From Roseicyclus sp041163945 (GTDB lineage Bacteria > Pseudomonadota > Alphaproteobacteria > Rhodobacterales > Rhodobacteraceae): DNA of 8,566 nt. The notes under the pieces were generated by a model. The model did not search any database. It was not told the origin of the DNA and was given only the letters and a program-made list of their open reading frames with translations. This document shows, piece after piece, positions 1-8,032 of this stretch; the first letter of the stretch is position 1; every line of letters begins with the position of its first letter. Where the stretch lies: NCBI GenBank assembly GCA_041163945.1, contig JBEAQJ010000125.1, positions 1 through 8,566 of the forward strand. Direction: 5' to 3'. A program made the translations under genes and the position numbers.

Positions 1-121
1 CATCGTCGCGGGCGGCAAGGGCGACGCGGAAAGCAAGATCGAAGCGATGAAATCCGCCGGCATCATCGTCGCCGACAGCCCCGCAGGGCTTGGCGAGGCG
101 GTGCTCAAGGCGATCGGCTAA
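1..121 (+). CDS. sucD: Succinyl-CoA synthetase (ADP-forming) alpha subunit, C-terminal end only
   Basis: Only the last 39 codons are in the window; the first complete codon is at position 2 and the TAA stop is at 119-121. The peptide starts IVAGGKGDAESKIEAMKSAG and ends in GLGEAVLKAIG, which I recognise as the conserved C-terminus of bacterial SucD. The enzyme converts succinyl-CoA, ADP (or GDP) and phosphate to succinate, CoA and ATP (or GTP) in the cytoplasmic TCA cycle. The catalytic phospho-histidine and CoA-binding region lie upstream, outside the window. The gene is 63 bp ahead of sucA on the same strand, so the enzyme that uses succinyl-CoA is encoded directly before the complex that makes it. 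sucC is expected upstream but is not visible. Confidence 0.9.
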   Translation, partial: IVAGGKGDAESKIEAMKSAGIIVADSPAGLGEAVLKAIG

Positions 122-136
122 ACGCAAGAACACGCC

Positions 137-157
137 GGGCGGGCACCAACCCCGCCC
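137..157 (+). other. GC-only hairpin between sucD and sucA
   Basis: GGGCGGG (137-143) and CCCGCCC (151-157) form a perfect 7-bp G-C stem with a 7-nt loop (CACCAAC). It starts 15 nt after the sucD stop and ends 17 nt before a plausible sucA ribosome binding site (AGGTG, 175-179). No T-run follows, so it does not look like a classical intrinsic terminator. A role in attenuation, mRNA processing or protection of the sucCD message end is possible but is only inferred. Confidence 0.45.
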
Positions 158-184
158 TGCGGTCAACCCCAGTCAGGTGCAGCC

Positions 185-3145
185 ATGACCGACCAAAGCC
201 CGAACGACCAGTTCCACGCCTCCTCCTTCATGCAGGGGCATAATGCTGCCTGGCTGGAACAGCTTTACGCGCAATATGCCCAGGATCCGGGCGCGGTCGA
301 CGAGGCGTGGCGCGCCTTTTTCGCATCTTTGGGCGACAGCCCGGCGGATGCACAGGCCGAGGCGCAAGGCCCAAGCTGGGCGCGGCGTGACTGGCCACCC
401 ACCCCGGGCGATGATCTGACCGCCGCGCTGACCGGCGAATGGCCGCAGGCCGCAGCCGAAATCAAGGGCGCGGGCGACAAGATCCGCGCCAAGGCCGAAA
501 CCAAGGGTGTGGAGCTGACCGATGCGCAGATCCAGCGCGCCGTTCTGGACAGCATCCGCGCGCTGATGATCATTCGCGCCTATCGGATCCGCGGCCATCT
601 GGTGGCCGATCTCGACCCGCTGGGCATGCGCGAAACCACGCCCCACCCCGAGCTCGATCCGAAATCCTACGGCTTTACCGAAGCCGACATGGACCGCCCG
701 ATCTTCATCGACAATGTTCTGGGCCTGCAGATGGCGTCGATGCGCCAGATCGTCGAGATCGTCAAACGCACCTATTGCGGCACCTTCGCGCTGCAATACA
801 TGCATATTTCCGACCCTGAACAGGCGGCTTGGCTGAAAGAACGGATCGAAGGCTACGGCAAGGAAATCGCCTTTACCCAAAACGGGCGCAAGGCGATCCT
901 GAACAAGCTGGTGGAAGCAGAAGGTTTCGAAAAATTCTGCCATGTCAAATTCATGGGCACCAAGCGCTTTGGCCTGGATGGCGGCGAAGCGCTGATCCCC
1001 GCAATGGAACAGATCATCAAGCGCGGCGGCGCGCTGGGTCTGAAGGAAATCGTCATCGGCATGCCGCATCGTGGCCGCCTGTCGGTTCTGGCCAATGTGA
1101 TGGGCAAGCCCTATCGCGCGATCTTCAACGAATTTCAGGGTGGCAGTTTCAAGCCCGAAGATGTCGACGGTTCGGGTGATGTGAAATACCACCTTGGCGC
1201 CAGCTCGGACCGCGAGTTCGACGGCAACACCGTGCACCTGTCGCTGACGGCCAACCCATCACACCTAGAGGCGGTCAACCCCGTTGTCCTGGGCAAGGTG
1301 CGCGCCAAGCAAGATCAGCTGGGCGACACCGAACGCAAGCGGGTGATGGCCGTGCTGCTGCATGGCGATGCGGCTTTTGCCGGCCAAGGGATCGTCGCCG
1401 AAGGGTTCCAGCTTTCGGGCATCCGCGGCCACCGCACCGGTGGCACCATGCACATCGTGGTCAACAACCAGATCGGCTTCACCACCGCGCCGCATTTCAG
1501 CCGCTCTAGCCCTTATCCGACCGACATTGCCCTGATGGTCGAGGCGCCGATCTTTCACGTCAACGGCGACGATCCCGAAGCGGTGGTGCACGCCGCCCGC
1601 GTCGCCACCGAGTTCCGCCAGAAATTCGGCAAGGATGTCGTGCTTGATATCTTCTGCTACCGCCGTTTCGGCCACAACGAAGGCGATGAGCCGAATTTCA
1701 CCAACCCAGTGATGTATCAGCGCATCAAGACCCAAAAGACGACACTGCAGCTTTACACCGAACGTCTGGTCAAGGACGGGCTGATCCCCGAAGGCGAAAT
1801 CGAAGACGCAAAGGCCGCGTTCCAGGCCCGCCTGAACGCCGAATTCGAAGCCGGCAAGGATTACAAACCCAACAAGGCCGACTGGCTGGACGGGCGCTGG
1901 GCGCACCTGAACCGCGAAGGCGCCGATTACCAGCGCGGCGAAACCGCGATCAAGCCCGAAACCCTGGCGGCGGTGGGCCGGGCGCTTGTCACCGCACCCG
2001 ACGGTTTCAACCTGCACAAGACGGTGGCGCGCCTGCTGGAAACCAAGGCCGAGATGTTCGCCACCGGCCGTGGCTTTGACTGGGCCACCGCCGAGGCGCT
2101 GGCCTTTGGATCGCTATTGACCGAAGGCTTCCCGGTGCGTCTGGCCGGCCAGGACAGCGCGCGCGGCACCTTTTCGCAACGCCACTCGGCGCTGGTCGAA
2201 CAAACCACGGAAGACCGCTATTACCCGCTGAACCATATCCGCGAGGGGCAGGCGAAATACGAGGTGATCGACAGCGCGCTGTCGGAATACGCGGTCTTGG
2301 GCTTTGAATACGGCTACAGCTTGGCCGAACCCAACGCCCTGACGCTCTGGGAAGCCCAGTTCGGTGATTTCGCCAACGGGGCGCAGATCATGTTCGACCA
2401 GTTCATCAGCTCGGGCGAACGCAAATGGCTGCGCATGTCGGGGCTGGTGATGTTGCTGCCCCACGGCTTCGAAGGCCAGGGGCCGGAACATTCCTCGGCC
2501 CGGGTCGAGCGTTTCTTGCAGATGTGTGCCGAAGACAACTGGATCGTGGCCAACTGCACCACGCCGGCCAATTATTTCCACATCCTGCGCCGCCAGATCC
2601 ATCGCAGCTTCCGCAAGCCGCTGGTGCTGATGACGCCCAAATCCTTGCTGCGCCATCGGCTGGCGATTTCGGACGCCGCGGATTTCACCACGGGATCCTC
2701 GTTCCATCGCGTGCTGTGGGATGACGCCGAAAAGGGCCATTCCGACACCCAGCTGGCCAAGGATGACAAGATCCGCCGCGTGGTGATCTGCTCGGGCAAG
2801 GTCTATTTCGACCTGTTGGAAGAACGCGACAACCGCGGCATCACCGACATCTACCTGCTCAGGCTGGAACAATTCTATCCCTTCCCCGCGCTGGCCCTGA
2901 TGAAGGAGCTGGAACGCTTCAAGGGCGCCGAAATCATCTGGTGCCAGGAAGAGCCCAAGAACCAGGGCGGCTGGTCCTTTGTCGAGCCGAACATCGAATG
3001 GGTTCTGACGCGGATCGGCGCAAAGCACACGCGCCCCCGATACGTGGGCCGCGCGGCCAGCGCATCGCCCGCGACGGGTCTTGCCAGCCAGCACAAATCC
3101 CAACAGACCGCGCTGATCAACGACGCGCTGACCATCGAAGGGTGA
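185..3145 (+). CDS. sucA: 2-oxoglutarate dehydrogenase E1 component (thiamine diphosphate dependent)
   Basis: E1 decarboxylates 2-oxoglutarate on thiamine diphosphate and passes the succinyl group to the lipoyl arms of E2 in the cytoplasmic complex. The 986-aa product is a little longer than E. coli SucA (933 aa). An N-terminal E2-binding segment lies at about 12-50 (SFMQGHNAAWLEQLY). The central TPP domain spans roughly 240-555, with GMPHRGRLSVLAN (H295), NPSHLEAV (H360) and the TPP/Mg motif HGDA (G394-D395) followed by NNQIG (N427-N428). The D395-N428 spacing equals that of E. coli D379-N412. A transketolase-type pyrimidine domain at about 640-835 has GQDSARGTFSQRH (from G655) and HGFEGQGPEHSSAR (from H760). 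The C-terminal E1 domain ends with GRAASASPATG. The ATG at 185 is preceded by AGGTG at 175-179. sucB starts 6 nt after the stop. No key residue appears to be missing. Confidence 0.98.
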   Translation: MTDQSPNDQFHASSFMQGHNAAWLEQLYAQYAQDPGAVDEAWRAFFASLGDSPADAQAEAQGPSWARRDWPPTPGDDLTAALTGEWPQAAAEIKGAGDKIRAKAETKGVELTDAQIQRAVLDSIRALMIIRAYRIRGHLVADLDPLGMRETTPHPELDPKSYGFTEADMDRPIFIDNVLGLQMASMRQIVEIVKRTYCGTFALQYMHISDPEQAAWLKERIEGYGKEIAFTQNGRKAILNKLVEAEGFEKFCHVKFMGTKRFGLDGGEALIPAMEQIIKRGGALGLKEIVIGMPHRGRLSVLANVMGKPYRAIFNEFQGGSFKPEDVDGSGDVKYHLGASSDREFDGNTVHLSLTANPSHLEAVNPVVLGKVRAKQDQLGDTERKRVMAVLLHGDAAFAGQGIVAEGFQLSGIRGHRTGGTMHIVVNNQIGFTTAPHFSRSSPYPTDIALMVEAPIFHVNGDDPEAVVHAARVATEFRQKFGKDVVLDIFCYRRFGHNEGDEPNFTNPVMYQRIKTQKTTLQLYTERLVKDGLIPEGEIEDAKAAFQARLNAEFEAGKDYKPNKADWLDGRWAHLNREGADYQRGETAIKPETLAAVGRALVTAPDGFNLHKTVARLLETKAEMFATGRGFDWATAEALAFGSLLTEGFPVRLAGQDSARGTFSQRHSALVEQTTEDRYYPLNHIREGQAKYEVIDSALSEYAVLGFEYGYSLAEPNALTLWEAQFGDFANGAQIMFDQFISSGERKWLRMSGLVMLLPHGFEGQGPEHSSARVERFLQMCAEDNWIVANCTTPANYFHILRRQIHRSFRKPLVLMTPKSLLRHRLAISDAADFTTGSSFHRVLWDDAEKGHSDTQLAKDDKIRRVVICSGKVYFDLLEERDNRGITDIYLLRLEQFYPFPALALMKELERFKGAEIIWCQEEPKNQGGWSFVEPNIEWVLTRIGAKHTRPRYVGRAASASPATGLASQHKSQQTALINDALTIEG

Positions 3146-3151
3146 TCCAGA

Positions 3152-4651
3152 ATGACAATCGAAGTCCGCGTTCCCACCTTGGGCGAAAGCGTCACCGAAG
3201 CCACCGTCGCCACCTGGTTCAAAAAGCCGGGCGATGCGGTGGCCGTCGATGAAATGCTGTGTGAACTGGAAACCGACAAGGTCACGGTCGAAGTGCCTGC
3301 CCCCGCCGCGGGAACCTTGGGCGCCATCATCGCCGCCGAAGGGCAGACCGTCGCGGTCAACGCGCTTTTGGCCACGCTTGGCGAAGCCACAGCCGCACCC
3401 AGCCCGGCACCAGCCGCAGGTGGCGCCGCCGCTGCCCCGGCCACGGCTGAACCAAGCGCAGCCATTGCCGTGATGGTGCCCACCTTGGGCGAAAGCGTGA
3501 CCGAGGCGACCGTGGCGACCTGGTTCAAGAAAATCGGCGATACCGTCGCGCAAGATGAAATGCTGTGCGAGCTTGAAACCGACAAGGTTTCCGTCGAAGT
3601 GCCCGCCCCCGCCGCGGGTGTTCTGACCGACATCCTCGCCCCCGAGGGCTCCACCGTTCAGGCGGCGGGCCAACTGGCGGTGATCGGCGGTGCGGCCGCG
3701 GCCACCGCCAACCAAGCCCCTGACACCGCCCCGGCCCCTGCAGCCAAGGGCATGGGCAAGGATGTGGAACATGCCCCTTCGGCCCAGAAACTGATGGCCG
3801 AGAAAGGCCTGTCGCCCGCGCAGGTGCATGGCACCGGGCGCGACGGGCGGATCATGAAGGAAGATGTGATGAAAGCCGCCTCTGCCCCGCAAGCCGCAGC
3901 CCCCGCGCCCGTTGCCGCCGCACCCCGCGCACCCAGCCCGGCCGAAGATGCCGCGCGGGAAGAACGGGTGAAAATGACCCGCCTGCGTCAGACCATTGCC
4001 CGCCGGCTGAAAGACGCGCAGAACACCGCCGCCATGCTGACCACCTACAACGAGGTGGACATGACCGGCGTCAGTGAATTGCGCAACGAATACAAGGATT
4101 TGTTCGAGAAAAAGCACGGTGTGCGGCTGGGCTTCATGTCGTTTTTCACCAAGGCCTGCTGCCATGCGCTGCGCGAGGTGCCCGAGGTGAACGCCGAAAT
4201 CGACGGCACCGACATCGTTTACAAGAACTTCGTGCACATGGGCATCGCCGCGGGCACGCCGCAGGGCCTTGTGGTGCCGGTGATCCGCGATGCCGATCAG
4301 AAAAGCTTTGCCGATCTGGAAAAAGAAATCGCCGAAAAAGGCCGCCGGGCCCGCGACGGCAAGCTCAGCATGGCCGAAATGCAGGGTGGCACCTTCACCA
4401 TCTCGAACGGTGGGGTCTACGGCTCGCTCATGTCCTCGCCCATCTTGAACCCGCCGCAGTCGGGGATCCTGGGCATGCACAAGATCCAGGACCGCGCGAT
4501 GGTCGTGGGTGGTCAGATCGTCATCCGCCCGATGATGTATCTGGCGCTCAGCTACGATCACCGGATCGTCGACGGCAAGGGCGCGGTCACCTTCCTTGTG
4601 CGCGTCAAGGAAGCGCTCGAAGACCCCCGCCGCTTGCTGATGGATCTCTGA
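3152..4651 (+). CDS. sucB: 2-oxoglutarate dehydrogenase E2, dihydrolipoyl succinyltransferase with two lipoyl domains
   Basis: E2 forms the core of the complex and transfers succinyl from lipoyl-lysine to CoA. The 499 residues divide into lipoyl domain 1 (about 2-77, ETDKV lysine K43), an Ala/Pro linker (78-104), lipoyl domain 2 (about 105-180, lysine K145), a second linker, the E1/E3-binding domain (205-242, containing GTGRDGRI), a third linker, and the acyltransferase domain (about 265-499) with the HRIVDG motif (H470, D474). Both lipoyl domains begin VPTLGESVTEATVATW, the 2-oxoglutarate type rather than the pyruvate E2 type. Adjacency to sucA supports sucB over aceF. E. coli SucB has one lipoyl domain, so two is a notable variation. 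The start ATG lies 6 nt past the sucA stop, and a likely ribosome binding site, GAAGGG (3137-3142), sits inside the sucA end, suggesting coupled translation. Confidence 0.97.
   Translation: MTIEVRVPTLGESVTEATVATWFKKPGDAVAVDEMLCELETDKVTVEVPAPAAGTLGAIIAAEGQTVAVNALLATLGEATAAPSPAPAAGGAAAAPATAEPSAAIAVMVPTLGESVTEATVATWFKKIGDTVAQDEMLCELETDKVSVEVPAPAAGVLTDILAPEGSTVQAAGQLAVIGGAAAATANQAPDTAPAPAAKGMGKDVEHAPSAQKLMAEKGLSPAQVHGTGRDGRIMKEDVMKAASAPQAAAPAPVAAAPRAPSPAEDAAREERVKMTRLRQTIARRLKDAQNTAAMLTTYNEVDMTGVSELRNEYKDLFEKKHGVRLGFMSFFTKACCHALREVPEVNAEIDGTDIVYKNFVHMGIAAGTPQGLVVPVIRDADQKSFADLEKEIAEKGRRARDGKLSMAEMQGGTFTISNGGVYGSLMSSPILNPPQSGILGMHKIQDRAMVVGGQIVIRPMMYLALSYDHRIVDGKGAVTFLVRVKEALEDPRRLLMDL
3170..3619 (+). 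repeat. Tandem duplication within sucB encoding the two lipoyl domain cores
   Basis: Positions 3170-3313 and 3476-3619 are direct repeats of 144 bp offset by 306 bp (102 codons). By hand alignment, 118 of 144 bases and 44 of 48 residues match. Among the 44 identical codons, 16 differ only at synonymous positions. This points to an old duplication kept under strong protein-level selection (or occasional gene conversion), not to a recent one or an assembly artefact. Downstream of each block the second halves of the lipoyl domains diverge clearly. Confidence 0.95.
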
Positions 4652-4661
4652 TCGCCGGATC

Positions 4662-4681
4662 GGTGCGCCCTTGGGCGCACC
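4662..4681 (+). other. Perfect hairpin with CUUG loop after sucB
   Basis: GGTGCGCCC (4662-4670), TT, then GGGCGCACC (4673-4681) is a perfect 9-bp inverted repeat. In RNA it would fold as an 8-bp stem closed by a CUUG tetraloop, a loop known to be unusually stable. It begins 10 nt after the sucB stop. The downstream sequence has no T-run, so full intrinsic termination is doubtful. It could act as a leaky terminator or a 3' stabiliser, lowering expression of the following MAPEG and lpdA genes relative to sucAB. That role is inferred. Confidence 0.6.
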
Positions 4682-4706
4682 ACAGGCCCATTCCCGGAGC
4701 CACCGA

Positions 4707-5108
4707 ATGACCACCGAACTCTACGTCCTCGCCCTCGCGGCTTTGCTCCAGATGGTGCAGATCGCGCTCTATTCCATCGCGGGCAACGCACAGGCCGGCA
4801 CCAAGGCTGCCATGGGCCCGCGCGACGAAAAGCGGGAACTGACCGGCGTCGCGGGCCGCCTCCAGCGCGCGATGAACAACCATTTCGAGGGGCTGATCCT
4901 GTTTGGCATCGCGGTCGTGGTCGTCACGCTTTCGGGCCGGTCCTCGGCGCTGACCGAAGCCTGCGCCCACGCCTATCTGATGGCCCGTATCCTCTATATC
5001 CCCGCCTACGCCCAGGGGCTGGTGCCCTGGCGCAGCCTGATCTGGGCCGTGGGCTGGTTTGCCACCCTTGCCATGCTGCTTGCCGCCCTTTTTGGCGGCG
5101 GCGCATGA
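4707..5108 (+). CDS. MAPEG-family integral membrane protein
   Basis: This 133-aa protein resembles the membrane-associated eicosanoid/glutathione metabolism (MAPEG) superfamily. It has the family signature R-A-x-x-N-x-x-E (R54, A55, N58, E61, within RLQRAMNNHFEGLILF) and four predicted membrane helices at about 4-25, 61-76, 82-101 and 108-129, with a polar, charged loop (residues 29-58) after helix 1. The family includes microsomal glutathione transferases and many bacterial proteins of unknown substrate, so glutathione-linked activity is only a possibility. I chose the ATG at 4707 because GGAG (4696-4699) lies 7 nt upstream. A TTG start at 4671 in the same frame falls inside the sucB hairpin and adds a polar, non-family leader. 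The gene sits 55 nt after sucB and 27 nt before lpdA, so it is probably co-transcribed with them. No link between MAPEG proteins and the 2-oxoglutarate dehydrogenase reaction is known to me. Confidence 0.88.
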   Translation: MTTELYVLALAALLQMVQIALYSIAGNAQAGTKAAMGPRDEKRELTGVAGRLQRAMNNHFEGLILFGIAVVVVTLSGRSSALTEACAHAYLMARILYIPAYAQGLVPWRSLIWAVGWFATLAMLLAALFGGGA

Positions 5109-5135
5109 CGACACGAATTCCGACAGGAGACCCCC

Positions 5136-6524
<1,389 letters not shown>

Positions 6525-6659
6525 TCGATCCACGCGCCGCGCCGCGCAACGGGGCCGCCCCCCGCGCACAGCCTGGCGCGCGGGGGCCTGCCCCATCTTT
6601 GCTTTCCAAATACTCCCGGGGGTCCGGGGGGTGGACCCCCCCGGCGCCGGCCAGCGCTG
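6525..6659. terminator. Convergent intergenic region with two GC-rich hairpins, probable two-way terminator and genus-level repeat
   Basis: This gene-free 135 bp separates the converging lpdA and GntR genes. Hairpin A pairs CCCCCGCGC (6559-6567) with GCGCGGGGG (6578-6586) around a 10-nt loop, and a weak T-rich stretch (ATCTTTGCTTT) follows a few bases later on the + strand. Hairpin B pairs GGGGGTCC (6618-6625) with GGACCCCC (6633-6640), loop GGGGGGT. Read on the minus strand, B is followed by GGGAGTATTTGG. That motif, next to a C-rich stem, is one I recall as repeated between many genes in Rhodobacteraceae. A palindrome, CCGGCGCCGG, lies at 6641-6650. No long T-run is present, so termination could also depend on Rho; two-way termination is inferred from the convergent layout. 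Confidence 0.6.
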
Positions 6660-7313
6660 CTAGCCCGCCAACAACCGCAACCCTTGCGTCACATCCGCCC
6701 GGACCGCCAGCCGCAAGCCTGGTTCGTCGCCGGCCTTCAGCGCCGCCACGATCAGCCGGTGATGCTGCGGCAACTCGGTCCGGTTCAACCGCCCGTAAAG
6801 CGCCCCCATCGTCGGGCCCAGCTGAAGCCAGACGGTTTCGGTCAAAGCCAGCATGGCCGGCGCCTGTGCCCGCAGGTAAAGCGTGCGGTGAAACTCCAGA
6901 TTGCGCCGAATATAGGCGACCGCATCGCGCCGGGCGATGGCTTGGCCGATGGTGGCGTTGATGGTTTCCATCCGCTCGATCAACGCCGGATGGGCGCGCG
7001 GCAAGGCACGGGTGGCCAATTCCGGCTCCAGCAAGGCCCGCAAAGCCGCCAGTTCCTCGATCCGCTCATGGGACAGTTCCGGCGTCGACACCCGCCCCGA
7101 ACTGGACAAGAACAAGGCCCCTTCGCTGACCAGCCGGCGCACCGCCTCGCGCGCGGGCGTCATCGACACCCCGAATTCCGCCCCCAGACCGCGCAGCGTC
7201 ATCGCCTGCCCCGGTCCGACTTCGCCATGCATGATGCGCGATCTCAGGGCGCGATAGACCCTGTCATGGGCCACCGCAGCCCCGGTTTCGGTCGGGCGGG
7301 GGTTCAGCTGCAT
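6660..7313 (-). CDS. GntR-family transcriptional regulator, FCD (FadR C-terminal-like) subfamily
   Basis: This is a DNA-binding repressor or activator of about 217 aa. An N-terminal winged helix-turn-helix at about 13-77 has the typical GntR pattern (RIMHGEVGPGQAMTLRGLG, then VSMTPAREAVRRLVSEGAL). An all-helical FCD effector domain follows at about 83-213. FCD proteins usually bind a metal through D-x3-H, H and H; here the equivalent positions appear to be N138, H142, H185 and D207, so two ligands are changed. The ligand is unknown, but relatives respond to small organic acids. I chose the ATG at 7313-7311, which overlaps the stop of the upstream metallopeptidase gene (TGATG). A GTG one codon earlier (7316-7314) is equally possible; a GAGG 7 nt before that GTG could serve either start. 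The proximity to lpdA is convergent, so control of the suc operon cannot be assumed. Confidence 0.92.
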   Translation of the reverse strand: MQLNPRPTETGAAVAHDRVYRALRSRIMHGEVGPGQAMTLRGLGAEFGVSMTPAREAVRRLVSEGALFLSSSGRVSTPELSHERIEELAALRALLEPELATRALPRAHPALIERMETINATIGQAIARRDAVAYIRRNLEFHRTLYLRAQAPAMLALTETVWLQLGPTMGALYGRLNRTELPQHHRLIVAALKAGDEPGLRLAVRADVTQGLRLLAG

Positions 7314-8032
7314 CACACCGCATCCTCAACCGGGTCGAACCGCCATGCCAACAGACCCGCGCCATGGCGCTTCAACCAATCGCGCTGTTCGGCGTAATCG
7401 GGGCGAAGCCGTGCACAGACGCGCCAGAACGCCGCCGAATGGTTCATCTCGACCAGATGGGCAACCTCATGGGCGGCCACATAATCCAGCACCGCCGGCG
7501 GGGCCATGATCAGCCGCCACGAAAACATCAGATCGCCCTTGGACGAACAGCTGCCCCAGCGGCTGCGGGGATCGCGCAGGGTCAGGCGCGCCGCGGTGCA
7601 GCCCAGGGCGGCGGTGTGGCGGTGCACGGCGCGGGTCAGCCGTTCGCGCGCCAAGGCACCCAACAGGGCCCGCACCCGCGGGCCGCTGCGCGCGCCGGGC
7701 GGCACTTCGATGCGCCCATCGGCAAAACGCGCGCCGCGCGCGACGCCGGCCACGACCTCGCGGGGGATGCCGCAGACCGGCACGAAGGCCCCGATGGCGG
7801 CATGCTGGATCACGGGGGCGGCTTGCAAATGATGGCGCAGCCAATCCTCGCGGGCGCGCAGGAATTCCAGGGCTTCGCCCTCGGCCGCCCAAAGCGGCAA
7901 GGACAGGCTGACGCGCCCGTCGGCACGCGACACCCGCAGGCTGAAGCGTGTCGCACGACCCGACCGCCGCAGCGACACCTCGACCGGGGGATCGCCGGGA
8001 AGAACATGGGTTGACAGGGCAGACCGAGACAC
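7313..8032 (-). CDS. YgjP-like (SprT-type, DUF45) zinc metallopeptidase
   Basis: The predicted 239-aa protein belongs to the YgjP-like metallopeptidase family (often labelled M48 family by automatic annotation). The zinc site is HEVAH (H188, E189, H192), with a third ligand, H198, in NHSAAFW. Just upstream is the conserved SRWGSCSS segment. The N-terminal part, beginning LPGDPPVEVSLRRS, is the usual family start. No signal peptide or membrane helix is evident, so it is likely cytoplasmic; its substrate is unknown. I chose the GTG at 8032-8030 because the family-like sequence begins just after it. The same frame extends to an ATG at 8116, but that stretch encodes a Cys-rich peptide unlike the family, and its DNA lies in the divergent promoter region. 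The start is the least certain part. The stop overlaps the GntR start by 1 nt, so the two are probably co-translated. Confidence 0.87.
   Translation of the reverse strand: MSRSALSTHVLPGDPPVEVSLRRSGRATRFSLRVSRADGRVSLSLPLWAAEGEALEFLRAREDWLRHHLQAAPVIQHAAIGAFVPVCGIPREVVAGVARGARFADGRIEVPPGARSGPRVRALLGALARERLTRAVHRHTAALGCTAARLTLRDPRSRWGSCSSKGDLMFSWRLIMAPPAVLDYVAAHEVAHLVEMNHSAAFWRVCARLRPDYAEQRDWLKRHGAGLLAWRFDPVEDAV

Noticed and set aside
173..1237. 354-codon minus-strand open frame opposite the sucA 5' half
   Set aside because: Antisense to conserved SucA coding sequence, with no motif or ribosome binding site support.
3152..4651. Reading the E2 gene as pyruvate dehydrogenase E2 (aceF)
   Set aside because: Two lipoyl domains are common in pyruvate E2, but the lipoyl sequences (VPTLGESVTEATVA) and adjacency to sucA are of the 2-oxoglutarate type.
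4671..4706. Upstream TTG start giving a 145-aa MAPEG protein
   Set aside because: The start would lie inside the stem-loop after sucB and has no ribosome binding site; the ATG at 4707 has GGAG at the right distance and gives the normal family length.
2114..4714. 866-codon open frame on the minus strand across sucA and sucB
   Set aside because: It lies fully antisense to two genes with clear catalytic motifs. Its product is rich in His, Gly, Arg and Ala with no recognisable domain, as expected when a GC3-biased gene is read on the opposite strand.
6525..6659. A small gene or sRNA between lpdA and the GntR gene
   Set aside because: No short frame with a ribosome binding site was seen on either strand, and the hairpins are better explained as termination or repeat structures.
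6684..7397. 237-codon plus-strand open frame opposite the GntR gene
   Set aside because: Gln/Arg/His-rich product without a domain; the opposite strand has a clear winged helix and FCD domain.
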